Positions 24,532 through 33,241 of a stretch of DNA of 64,000 nucleotides are shown here, in pieces; positions within the stretch are counted from its first letter, which is position 1; every line of letters begins with the position of its first letter. The DNA lies in contig JADGDU010000003.1 in NCBI GenBank assembly GCA_016744705.1, positions 1 to 64,000 on the forward strand. Direction: 5' to 3'. The translations under genes were made by a program, and so were the position numbers. The notes below the pieces were generated by a model. It was not told where the DNA came from and ran no database searches. It was given only the letters and a program-made list of their open reading frames with translations. The stretch is from Candidatus Krumholzibacteriia bacterium (lineage in GTDB: Bacteria > Krumholzibacteriota > Krumholzibacteriia > LZORAL124-64-63).

Positions 24532-27339
24532 TCAGTCCAGGGCTTTGCGAACTTCGCTAATAAGCTCTATAGGAGAAAAAGGCTTAGGAATAAAATTCAC
24601 CCCATCCTCCAACACCCCATGATGAACAATTACATTGGCCGTATAGCCAGACATGAAAAGTGTTTTGATTTCAGGGTAAAGGAGCTGCAACCCCTTGTTC
24701 AGCTCGCGCCCATTCATCTGGGGCATAACCACATCAGTGAGCAACAGATCAATGTCCCCATCGTATTGTTCAGCCAAGCGTAGGGCTTCCTCTGGCCGCC
24801 CAGAGGACAACACCGTATAATTTTTTTCTTCAAGAATAATACGCGCAAGATTCAGAATTGCCTCTTCATCTTCAACTATTAGAACCGTCTCCCCTCTGCT
24901 GGGCTGAACGAGCGGCGACGTCTCATTTTCGGGTGCTAACTCCGAATGCTCATGCCGTGGAAGGTAAATTTTGAAAGTGGTTCCAAAAGTTGGTTCGCTG
25001 TAAGCATTGATGAAACCCAAATTCTGTTTGACGATGCCAAATACCGTAGCCAGGCCCAATCCAGTTCCCTGATCTACACTTTTGGTAGTAAAAAACGGTT
25101 CAAAGACGTTATCCAGCAAATCTTTGTCCATGCCACAACCGTTATCGCTGATGGCCAACATAATAAATCTACCAGGATTGAATCCAGGGTGATTGGCACA
25201 GTAAGCCTCATCAAAATAAGTATTTTTTGTTTCTAGGGTAATTTTGCCAACACCCTCAATGGCATCTCGGGCATTGACGCACAAATTCGCCAAAATCTGA
25301 TCAATCTGGCTCGGATCAATTCGGACCGGAAAGAGGTTTTCACCCGGAGCCCAAACAAGGTCAATATCCTCACCAATCAGGTGTTTGAGCATTTTGAGCA
25401 TGTGGGCCACGTTTGAATTTAAATCCAGCACGGCGGGAACGACGGTTTGCTTGCGGGCAAAAGCCAGCAATTGACGAGTAATAGCCGCTGCTCTATTGGC
25501 GGCAGCAAGGACCTGTTCAAGGTCTTCCTGCAAAGGGCCGCCGGGGTTTGCTTTCTCCATAGCCAGTTCCGTAAAACCCATGATGACACTGAGGGCATTG
25601 TTGTAATCATGGGCAACCCCACCAGCTAACCGCCCCACCGACTCCATTTTTTGTGCTTGCCTCAGTTCTGCTTCTACCTGCAAGCGATCCGTGATGTCCG
25701 TAGTAGCTAAAAGTCCACGAACCGAATCTTTTTGTCCCTTTTCAATAGTCAAACTCAGATAGATTTGCCGGGGATTTCCATTCAGGGTTTTTACTTCTCC
25801 TTCGGATTCAAACTTCAACTGCCCGGATGCCAGAGCTATAAGTTCTTCCTTAAAAACGTCCAACGATTTGGCTGTAAAAAGATTCTCCAAATTTCCCATA
25901 AGCACCGCTTTGCTCTCGGCTTCATGAAGCTTAAGGGTGGCTTTGTTGGCATCGATAATCTTGATTTTTTGGGCAAACACATCCAACTCAGAGGGATGGT
26001 CATCGAAGTAAGTTCGGAAATCCTGGACCCCGTTATTTCTGAGTTCCTCCAAGTAGGCAAAGACTTCGCCAAATTCTTCCTCCCACAGGGGAACGGGGGA
26101 ATTATCAAATAATTCCTGGAAACGTTGCTCACTGACAGTCAGAAGTTCTCTAATCTTTTTATTTTCGGTGATGTCATTGATGAAACCCTCAAGGGCTTCA
26201 ACCTTGCCATTTTCGCCCAAAACCGCATGTCCTTTTTCCCAGACCCACTTGACCTTATCATCAGCAGTTATGATACGGTACGACAATTCAAATGTGTGAT
26301 GCTGTTGCAATTGTTTCTGGACAGAATTCCGCGCAGGCTCGCGATCTTCAGGGTGGATCAAGTCAGAATAATTTATATTGGAATTGCCAACAAAGTCTTC
26401 AGGCCCATAGCCAGTGAGTGCAGTGCTTCCTTCGCTGAAATAATCAGCTGTCCAATGGGGATCGTTCAGGCACCGATATGCCATGCCAGGCAGGGTCCTG
26501 AAAAGAGTTTCAATTTTACGCTGATTTTCGACCAGGGCTTCTTCTGCCCACTTACGCGCCGTCGTATCATTGGCTTGCGCAAGGACATGAATAACGACTC
26601 CGTCCTCGTCTCTGATGGCGGTATAAGCTGCGTCTGCATGCCGATTGGTACCATCACCCACTTGATAAGTGTCTTCAGTCAATAAGGGCTCATGCATTGT
26701 TTGGCACTGTAAAACCCGTTGGCGAACAAGCTTTCTCCATTCAGGAAGATCTCGCCAGGCAGGGGACTCCCAGAAAAAACGTCCAATGTAGTCCTCCGCT
26801 TTGCTGCCTTGGGCGGCCAGGGCATAACTATTGATGTCCTGCACCTGGCCTTCTGGATTCAAGATGGCCAAAAATTGATAATGCTGATTGAAGACAGCTT
26901 CGTACCGAGCCTCATGCTCTTTTTGTCCAAAGTCAATTTTTCTTTGAATGGTAACGTCTTGTGCGGAACCATACAGACCTGTGGCCTGTCCCTCGTTGTC
27001 TGTCACCACCCGACCACGTGACTGAATGTGACGTAACTCCCCAGTGTCCTTTTGAATAATACGGAAAAATATTTGAAAATCGAAACCCTCCGCAGCAGCC
27101 CGATCATAGGCATTTTTAATACTGGAGCGGTCTTCAGGGTGGGTGACAGCTAAAATTTCACTGAAAGTCAGTGAACCCTTGGGGACTCCAAAAAGAAGAT
27201 CGCCATTGCCCGAAAAAGTCCAGGCATCAGTGGAGATATCCCAATACCAACCGCAAACGTTTGTCAGCTTCTCGGTCTCATGCAAAATATCCCGAAGAAC
27301 ACTCTGGTCTATTCCCTTGTTGGACTCTTGGTCAGGCAT
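24532..27339 (-). CDS. Multi-PAS hybrid sensor histidine kinase
   Basis: This 935-aa soluble hybrid kinase has about four PAS domains: 20-135 (CGWYWDISTDAWTFSG, then HPEDR), 145-265, 275-395 (YFSEGSTALTGYGPEDFVGN, HPEDREPAR) and 405-530. The dimerisation/phosphoacceptor helix carries the His in GGVAHDYNNALSVIMGF (about 555). The ATPase domain (about 660-775) has N, G1 and G2 boxes (NLCVNARDAIEG, ISDNGCGM, GTGLGLATVFGIV), and a C-terminal receiver has the phosphoacceptor Asp in LLLTDVVMPQMNG. No membrane segment is present, so it senses cytoplasmic signals such as redox, a cofactor or a small molecule. It lies 40 bases downstream of the outer-membrane-like gene on the same strand. No dedicated response regulator is adjacent; the receiver may act in a relay or by feedback. 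Confidence 0.93.
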   Translation of the reverse strand: MPDQESNKGIDQSVLRDILHETEKLTNVCGWYWDISTDAWTFSGNGDLLFGVPKGSLTFSEILAVTHPEDRSSIKNAYDRAAAEGFDFQIFFRIIQKDTGELRHIQSRGRVVTDNEGQATGLYGSAQDVTIQRKIDFGQKEHEARYEAVFNQHYQFLAILNPEGQVQDINSYALAAQGSKAEDYIGRFFWESPAWRDLPEWRKLVRQRVLQCQTMHEPLLTEDTYQVGDGTNRHADAAYTAIRDEDGVVIHVLAQANDTTARKWAEEALVENQRKIETLFRTLPGMAYRCLNDPHWTADYFSEGSTALTGYGPEDFVGNSNINYSDLIHPEDREPARNSVQKQLQQHHTFELSYRIITADDKVKWVWEKGHAVLGENGKVEALEGFINDITENKKIRELLTVSEQRFQELFDNSPVPLWEEEFGEVFAYLEELRNNGVQDFRTYFDDHPSELDVFAQKIKIIDANKATLKLHEAESKAVLMGNLENLFTAKSLDVFKEELIALASGQLKFESEGEVKTLNGNPRQIYLSLTIEKGQKDSVRGLLATTDITDRLQVEAELRQAQKMESVGRLAGGVAHDYNNALSVIMGFTELAMEKANPGGPLQEDLEQVLAAANRAAAITRQLLAFARKQTVVPAVLDLNSNVAHMLKMLKHLIGEDIDLVWAPGENLFPVRIDPSQIDQILANLCVNARDAIEGVGKITLETKNTYFDEAYCANHPGFNPGRFIMLAISDNGCGMDKDLLDNVFEPFFTTKSVDQGTGLGLATVFGIVKQNLGFINAYSEPTFGTTFKIYLPRHEHSELAPENETSPLVQPSRGETVLIVEDEEAILNLARIILEEKNYTVLSSGRPEEALRLAEQYDGDIDLLLTDVVMPQMNGRELNKGLQLLYPEIKTLFMSGYTANVIVHHGVLEDGVNFIPKPFSPIELISEVRKALD

Positions 27340-27379
27340 GCAATTGTGATCCTTTCAATATTCAGAGGGAAAAATCCAT

Positions 27380-28102
27380 TTACGCCCCCACCCCAAAACC
27401 AACTTTAAACTCCAAGATGTAGTCGCTGGCTTCAGTGCTATGTTCAAAGGGAATATTAAAGACAGTTGTTTCGTCAAATTCAATTCCATAATGCTTGAAG
27501 CTCACACTCCAAGATAGATTTTTGGAAAAACGCGAATATTCAATACCCAGAATGGTGCTCGTCCCTTCGAATCCGTCATCATTGGTATCGCGCCATTCAA
27601 CATCACCAAATCCATAGATGAGAAAGATGGCTTTGGTTTTTCCATTTTTTACGCCGGGCGCTTTCCAGAAAAACGGATTGAATTTGAATTGGATGTCGGT
27701 TGTTTCATAATCCATTTCAATAACTTCGTTGGGAATATCTTCAATAATACTGTTGTTGTTAAAATCGTGGCTTGCTATGCCAAAATTGTATTCCACCTGA
27801 AGGATATTTCGAAATCCCCCTCGGATGCCATAGGACCAAGTTGGTAGACCAATGCCGATACCGAAGTCATCACCGATTATACTTTCGACATCCTCCGCCG
27901 TTAAAAATGACATTCCCATGCCACCGAACAAATGGGCATAAACTTGTATAGGCTGGAAAGATTCAACCTCGGGTTTTAGTGCAAGAGGCTCCTCCGCTTC
28001 CCCCGCGACAGCCGTAGACTGTGCGAAGCTTGCCTGATACCCCAATGCCAGGACCAATGCCAAAAGAACAAAGCTATAGCAAAATATTGATTTGGATTTC
28101 AT
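27380..28102 (-). CDS. Putative outer-membrane beta-barrel protein
   Basis: The 240-aa protein starts with a signal peptide (about 1-28, LGYQASFAQ). The mature part is built of alternating hydrophobic/polar strands with aromatic ends (VYAHLFGGMGMSF, YGIRGGFRNILQVEYNFGI, IQFKFNPFFWK, AIFLIYGFGDVEW, LSWSVSFKHYGIEF, YILEFKVGFGVGA), as expected of an eight- to ten-strand barrel. No specific family is recognised; it is probably a porin-like or structural barrel. GGAG seven bases before the ATG supports the start. It is followed at 40 bases by the hybrid kinase gene and may be cotranscribed with it. Confidence 0.7.
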   Translation of the reverse strand: MKSKSIFCYSFVLLALVLALGYQASFAQSTAVAGEAEEPLALKPEVESFQPIQVYAHLFGGMGMSFLTAEDVESIIGDDFGIGIGLPTWSYGIRGGFRNILQVEYNFGIASHDFNNNSIIEDIPNEVIEMDYETTDIQFKFNPFFWKAPGVKNGKTKAIFLIYGFGDVEWRDTNDDGFEGTSTILGIEYSRFSKNLSWSVSFKHYGIEFDETTVFNIPFEHSTEASDYILEFKVGFGVGA

Positions 28103-28295
28103 GATTTACTCCATTCCCCAGCAGTTCCACCCATAGTGAGAAGACAACTCTTAACACAATTGGGAGCTATAACTTTGTGGAGACTACAGAAACGATTATC
28201 GGAGAGCAAGCAGTTTTAGACTGGCCTCATTGAGGAGGCCGGGAGTCAAGCCACTATATCTGAGGGGCATTCCGGCCTTGGATCAGGAATCATGC

Positions 28296-28340
28296 CTGGT
28301 CTGTAAGATGAACAGACCAGACACAAATTCAGAGGCACAA
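28296..28340 (-). repeat. 3'-UTR direct-repeat element, copy 3, with hairpin
   Basis: One base after the stop of the RnfB fusion gene, the minus-strand transcript reads TTGTGCCT-N6-TTGTGTCT (28319-28340), running into a perfect 8-bp hairpin CTGGTCTG/CAGACCAG (28296-28303 with 28313-28320). The block is identical over 29 bases to copy 2. It probably acts at the 3' end of the long Rnf transcript. The remaining 28103-28295 region holds only the upstream region of the barrel gene. Confidence 0.6.
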
Positions 28341-28341
28341 C

Positions 28342-30432
28342 CTAATGTTCAACCTCTTCAGCCGTTTTAGACTGTTCCATTTCCTCATCATGGTCATAGC
28401 AGTAAGTGCCACAGTTTAAACAACGCCCAGCCTCGTACTTGGCATCCTCTTCATCAATGGTCCCTTCCACTTCCTTGAAGGTTCCCAGACGATCTTCCAG
28501 AGAAGCCACCGGTTCATGCACCTTGGGCTTGGGAATCACACCCACAATGGAATCAAAAATGGAATCAGGCACCAGTTCTGTTTGCCGGTGTTCGATGGGT
28601 GGAATTTCTCCCTGGGTCATATAGTAATGGATGGAACGGGCAGCAAACCGACCGGCACCGATGGCATCGACCATCAGAGCCGGGCCAGTGAAACAATCAC
28701 CGCCGGTGAAAATATAAGGCACGTCTGTTTGCAGGGTGTCCTCACTGGCATCAATGGTCGTCCAACGCGTGGTAGGCAGAGTGGGCATGCCATCTTTTTG
28801 CAGGAAGTCCAGGTTGGGCATCTGGCCCACAGCCTCCACCAGTTGTTCGCAAGGTATGATTTCTTCGGACCCGTCCATGGGTATGGGTCTGCGCCGGCCA
28901 CTGGGGTCGGGCTCTCCCAATTCCATCTTGAGAATTTCCAGGCCTTTTAATTGGTTGCCCTCGGTGATAAATCCTTTGGGAGAACACAGAAAACGGAACT
29001 CGATACCCTCTTCTTCGGCTGCCACAATTTCCACTGGGTTGGCAGGCATTTCGTTGCGGCCCCGGCGGTAAACGATGGTCACGGAATCGGCTCCGGCCCG
29101 TAATGAGGTGCGCGCCGCATCAATGGCCGTATTTCCACCACCAATGACAATGACCCGTCCCTTAACTCGCATATCGGGTTCAAACTGGAAATGCTCCAGG
29201 AAACCAATCCCACTGATCACTCCTTCAGGCGAGGTATCTGCAAGACCAAGTTCTCGGTCTCGCCAAGCCCCCACTGCCAGGAAGATTGCGTCGGCACCAT
29301 CAGCTTTCAGGAAATCGAGAGTGAAATCACGGCCCAGTTCCACTTCAGTCCTGGCTTCAATGCCCAACTCAAGGATGCCTTGAATCTCCCAATCCAAAAT
29401 GGCTTTGGGCAACCGGTATTCGGGGATTCCATAACGCAACATGCCGCCCAGGAAGGGCATTTTTTCAAGAATAGTCACGGCATGTCCCAGTCGGCGCAGG
29501 AAGTAGGCTGCACTCAAACCAGCAGGACCACCGCCGATAACCACTACTTTTTTCCCAGTATCCGGAGCCACGGGAACATGCAAGCGTTTCTCCAAGCCCA
29601 TCTCATAATCCGCAGCAAATCGTTTCAGATAGTTGATGGCAACGGGCTCATCTTCAATCTGGCGGCGGCAAGCCAAAGAGCATGGTTCGGGGCACACCCG
29701 GCCAGTACTCAACGCAAGGGGGTTGGTCTCCTTAACCGTCAACAAGGCCAGGTCGTATTCTTCATTCTTGATGTGTTCGATGTATTTGGGGACATTGACC
29801 TGAGCAGGGCATTTTTGCCTGCAGGGGGCCAGGCATTCTGAATAGAGATTCCAATGCAGAATCTTTGTAGTTTCCGAGATGATATTGATGATGCCTTTGG
29901 GGCACGCCCGAACACAGGCACCGCATCCCACACAACGGGTGGGGTCAAAAACCGGCAAGCCCTCAGGTCCCATGGTGATGGCCCCGAACAGGCAGGAGCG
30001 CACGCAGGTTCCCAAGCCCAGGCAACCATGGTTACATTGGATGGGGCCCTGGTACAACAGCATGGCAGCCCGGCAATCATTGAAGCCATCATATTGGTAC
30101 TTGCGAGTGGCCCGGGAGCCTCCCTGGCAATCAGGGCAGGCAATTTGGGGTTCGGTGCCCACCATCTCCATGCCCATAAAAACCGCGATACTGTTGGCCA
30201 CTTCGGTTTGACCAATGACGCAGGCGTTCACTTGGGCTTCTCCGGCAACGATCCCGCCAGCGCATGCAGAGCATCCGGCAAAACCACAACCTCCGCAGTT
30301 GGCACCTGGCAAGAGATCCAAAACACCTTGTATTCGGGGGTCTTCATCCACGTGAAAAACCCGGGCGGCAACGCCCAAACCAACAGCTGAAACAACTGCG
30401 ATTCCACCCAAAACCATGGCCGGTATTAACAT
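28342..30432 (-). CDS. rnfB: RnfB ferredoxin subunit fused to a GltD/NfnB-like FAD-NAD(P)H oxidoreductase
   Basis: The 696-aa protein starts as RnfB: an N-terminal anchor helix (1-24), the 4Fe-4S motif CGGCGFAGC with C46, C49, C54, C71, and two ferredoxin clusters (C133/C137/C143/C147 and C167/C170/C173/C177). Instead of ending there it continues into a GltD-type module. This has its own Fe-S cysteines (C200/C204/C208 and C247/C251/C255), an FAD site VVVIGGGPAGLSAAYFLRR (297-315), and a dinucleotide site VIVIGGGNTAIDAARTS followed by YRRGRNEMPA, a pattern seen in NADPH-linked members. A C-terminal CLNCGTYC could bind another metal. It is the last gene of Rnf operon 1. The fusion suggests that NAD(P)H or NAD(P)+ reacts directly at RnfB. 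Which nucleotide is used, and the electron direction, are inferred. Confidence 0.9.
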   Translation of the reverse strand: MLIPAMVLGGIAVVSAVGLGVAARVFHVDEDPRIQGVLDLLPGANCGGCGFAGCSACAGGIVAGEAQVNACVIGQTEVANSIAVFMGMEMVGTEPQIACPDCQGGSRATRKYQYDGFNDCRAAMLLYQGPIQCNHGCLGLGTCVRSCLFGAITMGPEGLPVFDPTRCVGCGACVRACPKGIINIISETTKILHWNLYSECLAPCRQKCPAQVNVPKYIEHIKNEEYDLALLTVKETNPLALSTGRVCPEPCSLACRRQIEDEPVAINYLKRFAADYEMGLEKRLHVPVAPDTGKKVVVIGGGPAGLSAAYFLRRLGHAVTILEKMPFLGGMLRYGIPEYRLPKAILDWEIQGILELGIEARTEVELGRDFTLDFLKADGADAIFLAVGAWRDRELGLADTSPEGVISGIGFLEHFQFEPDMRVKGRVIVIGGGNTAIDAARTSLRAGADSVTIVYRRGRNEMPANPVEIVAAEEEGIEFRFLCSPKGFITEGNQLKGLEILKMELGEPDPSGRRRPIPMDGSEEIIPCEQLVEAVGQMPNLDFLQKDGMPTLPTTRWTTIDASEDTLQTDVPYIFTGGDCFTGPALMVDAIGAGRFAARSIHYYMTQGEIPPIEHRQTELVPDSIFDSIVGVIPKPKVHEPVASLEDRLGTFKEVEGTIDEEDAKYEAGRCLNCGTYCYDHDEEMEQSKTAEEVEH

Positions 30433-30445
30433 TCAAAACTCCAGA

Positions 30446-31021
30446 TCAGTTGGTCATTCCCACAAAACCCATGAAGGCCAGTGACATGACGCCTGCGGTT
30501 ACCAGGGCAATGGCCGTACCACGCATGGCAATAGGCACCGGTGATATAAACAATCTCTCTCGCACACAGGCGAAGAGGATGATGGCCAGGGCAAATCCTG
30601 AGGCGCTGGCCGCTGAAAAGACCAAAGTCTCAATAAAGCCAAAACCATGTTTGATATTCAAAAGGGCAATACCCATGACAGCACAATTGGTGGTGATCAG
30701 GGGCAGGAAAATTCCCAAAGAATCATAGAGAGCTTTGCTTTGTTTCTTGATGAAGATTTCCACAAACTGAACCAAAGCTGCGATGACCAGAATAAAGACC
30801 AAAGTCTTGAGATATTCCAGGCCCAGGGGCAGCAACAGGTAGTGGTACACAGCCCAGGTCAGGGCGGAAGCCACGGTGGCTACAAAAGTCACAGCGGCGC
30901 CCATACCACTGGCTGTACCCAGCTTCTTGGAGACTCCACAGAAGGGGCAGTTTCCCAAATATTGCGCCAACAGAATGTTGTTGACGAAAATCGCTCCGAA
31001 TGTCAGTAGCAACAGGTCCAT
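30446..31021 (-). CDS. rnfA: Rnf complex subunit A (operon 1)
   Basis: RnfA is a six-helix membrane subunit that, with RnfE, forms the antiporter-like core holding a membrane-embedded Fe-S cluster. The 191-aa protein has the conserved cysteine motifs LGNCPFCGVSKK (about 23-34; the second Cys is extra relative to operon 2) and LITTNCAVMG (about 110). The end is the usual RGTAIALVTAGVMSLAFMGF. It lies 14 bases from both rnfE (upstream) and the RnfB fusion (downstream). The divergence from the operon 2 copy (41198) indicates old paralogues or separate acquisition rather than recent duplication. Confidence 0.93.
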   Translation of the reverse strand: MDLLLLTFGAIFVNNILLAQYLGNCPFCGVSKKLGTASGMGAAVTFVATVASALTWAVYHYLLLPLGLEYLKTLVFILVIAALVQFVEIFIKKQSKALYDSLGIFLPLITTNCAVMGIALLNIKHGFGFIETLVFSAASASGFALAIILFACVRERLFISPVPIAMRGTAIALVTAGVMSLAFMGFVGMTN

Positions 31022-31035
31022 GGGACGCGCCTCTC

Positions 31036-31647
31036 TCAGGTCTGGATGAAAATTTCGCCTCTACGCCGGCTCCAGGCATTCATGAGCCCCAACATCACTC
31101 CCAGGCAAAGAAAAGCACCGGGGGCCTGAACCATAAATCCGAAGGGTTCAAAACTGGCGGGAAAGACGGGCATGCCGAACCAAGTGCCTTGGCCAAGAAT
31201 TTCCCGGATGGAACCTACGACCGTCAATGACATGGTAAAACCCAGTCCCACACTCAGGCCGTCGGCCATGGACAAGTGCACCGGATTGCGGGACGCAAAA
31301 GCTTCGGCCCGGCCCAGGATGATACAGTTCACCACAATCAGCGGGATGTAGATGCCCAACTTCTGGGACAGGGGGAAGAAGTAGGCTTTCATGAACAACT
31401 CCACCAACACCACCAAGGTGGCGATCACCACAATGAAGCTGGCAATGCGCACCTTATTGGGGATCACATTTCGTAGGAGAGAGATGAACATGTTGGAAAA
31501 GATCAATACGAACGTCACAGCCACACCCATGCCCAAGCCGTTCTCAGCCGCCGAGGTGACAGCCAGCGAAGGACACAGTCCCAAGACTAGACGAAAGGGT
31601 GGCAAGTCACGCCAGAGACCATGGGTCAATGTTTGACGAAGGTTCAT
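31036..31647 (-). CDS. rnfE: Rnf complex subunit E (operon 1)
   Basis: This 203-aa membrane protein is homologous to RnfA in fold and pairs with it in inverted topology. Family motifs are present: FRLVLGLCPSLAVTSAAENG near the start (Cys ligand), ISLLRNVIPNKVRI, and PLIVVNCIILGRAEAFASRN (second Cys). The C-terminus reads PPGAF-like as APGAFLCLGVMLGLMNAW. Its start overlaps the rnfG stop by four bases (ATGA), typical of translational coupling. It should help carry ion translocation linked to ferredoxin oxidation. Confidence 0.93.
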   Translation of the reverse strand: MNLRQTLTHGLWRDLPPFRLVLGLCPSLAVTSAAENGLGMGVAVTFVLIFSNMFISLLRNVIPNKVRIASFIVVIATLVVLVELFMKAYFFPLSQKLGIYIPLIVVNCIILGRAEAFASRNPVHLSMADGLSVGLGFTMSLTVVGSIREILGQGTWFGMPVFPASFEPFGFMVQAPGAFLCLGVMLGLMNAWSRRRGEIFIQT

Positions 31648-32267
31648 AAGGTTTGACCTCCAGTAGTTTCATCATCAGAGGACAAACCCAGAATGATAGT
31701 GACAATTTCTTCCTGATGGTCCTGAAGAAGTCGTGCCACCTGATTGGTGCCAGCAACCATTGCATTTGAGGAATATGTGGCTCCCGTGATGGCATCCAGC
31801 TGGCCTCCATTGGATATCAGAGCCACGGAATGATCCAGGATCACACCGTTCCACTGCCGACGAAAACTTTCCAGCTCCACTTTGGCGCCTACGCCAGGGG
31901 TTTCGCTGTGGCTGACGATCTCCACACCGATAACAGAGCTGTTGCGTGGATCCAATCCGACCATGAATACGATATCTCCCCCGTATCCTCCCTGGCCCAC
32001 CGCCTCCACGGCCAATCCTGTCACTTCACCGGCTTCACGCCGATAAAAGATGGGGAAATCGTGATCCTCTGCGGCGTAGGTCAATTTCTCTGAAAGCATG
32101 TCCTCGGCTGGCTGTTGAAACAGTCGTTCGAGAGCGGGGCCCCGGACATAAAAATCCTCTTGCATTTCAATGCGTTCTGCCAAATTGGTGCGCACAAAGG
32201 AGAGGGCTCCAGCGCTGAAGGAGCAAATGGTTCCCAGAACAAGGACCAGTCGAAAAATCTCACCCAT
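31644..32267 (-). CDS. rnfG: Rnf complex subunit G, covalent-FMN subunit (operon 1)
   Basis: The 207-aa protein has one N-terminal membrane helix (about 5-25) and a periplasmic FMN-binding domain. The flavinylation motif DAITGATYSS is intact, so ApbE can attach FMN to its Thr, and the upstream SHSETPGVGAKVE matches the family. ApbE is encoded at 46249 in the same window. In this operon RnfG is the only subunit that keeps a flavinylation site, which makes it the likely flavin partner of the periplasmic multiheme cytochrome. It overlaps rnfD by eight bases upstream and rnfE by four downstream. Confidence 0.93.
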   Translation of the reverse strand: MGEIFRLVLVLGTICSFSAGALSFVRTNLAERIEMQEDFYVRGPALERLFQQPAEDMLSEKLTYAAEDHDFPIFYRREAGEVTGLAVEAVGQGGYGGDIVFMVGLDPRNSSVIGVEIVSHSETPGVGAKVELESFRRQWNGVILDHSVALISNGGQLDAITGATYSSNAMVAGTNQVARLLQDHQEEIVTIILGLSSDDETTGGQTL

Positions 32268-33240
32268 TTTTCGAAACCTCCAGTCCCACCACCGGTGGGG
32301 TCATGCGGTCCATCAGGGGACTGCTGATGTTGGCCAAAAGGACGGCAAAAATGACGCCATCGGTGTGGCTCGAAAAAGTCCGGATAAGGACCAACAAAGA
32401 TCCGATTAACAGACCATAAAGAATCATGGGCCAGGGATTAACCGGAGACGTGGTATGTTCGGGAGCTAGGAAAAAAGCCAGGAGAATCGTACTGCCAGCC
32501 AAAAGATGAAACAGCGGTGTGGCCGCACGGTCGCCAGCCAACCATTGCAGGAGCAGAGCAGTAACCACCACCCCCACGAGACAGCTCAGAGGAATTTGCC
32601 AGGGTACTTGCCGGGCCACTACCAGACAGAGTCCACCAATCAACAACCAAAGCACCATGGCGTTGCCGACTCCACCAATCTGTTTACCCAGCAGGAGGTC
32701 CAGAAAGTTATATTGGGATTCGGCGCCAACACCCAGAGTTTTGACCAGGCGCATAGGCTCGATCATGGTGACAGACCATGTTTTGCCCACCAGGGAAGCG
32801 GTATAATCCAGCCTTGAAGGCCAGGAAACCAACAGCATGGCATAACCAAGAGCCACGGGGTGCACGGGATAGGCGCCCCATCCACCATAAAGTTTCTTAC
32901 CGAAGATAATAGTGAGAAAAGCTCCCACGGTGACCAACCACCAGGGGGCTCCCACGGGCAATAGCAGCGCCAAGAGCACACCAAGAGAGACACTGCTGAA
33001 ATTGGATGCGTGGTCTTTGTTTTCTACGAAATGGTTCCAAACCACTTCAGCTACCACCGAGGCGGTGACCGCCAGAGCGATGACTCGCAGAGATGCCATT
33101 CCAAAAATGACGGTGCTGGCGATGATGGTTGGCAACAAAGCCAAAAGCCAGCTCCACTGGATTCCTGGCAAGGTGCTTCCATCGTGCCAGTGAGGACTGG
33201 CAGCAACATTGTATTTCACACGTTCATTGGCAGGATTCAT
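32260..33240 (-). CDS. rnfD: Rnf complex subunit D (operon 1), lacking the flavinylation threonine motif
   Basis: The 326-aa polytopic protein matches RnfD through YNVAASPHWH at the start, FSSVSLGVLLALLLPVGAPWW, FGKKLYGGWGAYPVHPVALGY, PLFHLLAGSTILLAFF and the end NISSPLMDRMTPP. In canonical RnfD a loop carries [ST]GATPL, where FMN is esterified; operon 2 has DAATGATPLG at the equivalent place. Here the loop reads WSVTMIEPMRLVKTLG and no [ST]GAT is found anywhere in the protein. It therefore probably lacks covalent FMN. The rest of the fold is retained, so the gene is not decayed. Confidence 0.92.
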   Translation of the reverse strand: MNPANERVKYNVAASPHWHDGSTLPGIQWSWLLALLPTIIASTVIFGMASLRVIALAVTASVVAEVVWNHFVENKDHASNFSSVSLGVLLALLLPVGAPWWLVTVGAFLTIIFGKKLYGGWGAYPVHPVALGYAMLLVSWPSRLDYTASLVGKTWSVTMIEPMRLVKTLGVGAESQYNFLDLLLGKQIGGVGNAMVLWLLIGGLCLVVARQVPWQIPLSCLVGVVVTALLLQWLAGDRAATPLFHLLAGSTILLAFFLAPEHTTSPVNPWPMILYGLLIGSLLVLIRTFSSHTDGVIFAVLLANISSPLMDRMTPPVVGLEVSKNG

Positions 33241-33241
33241 C

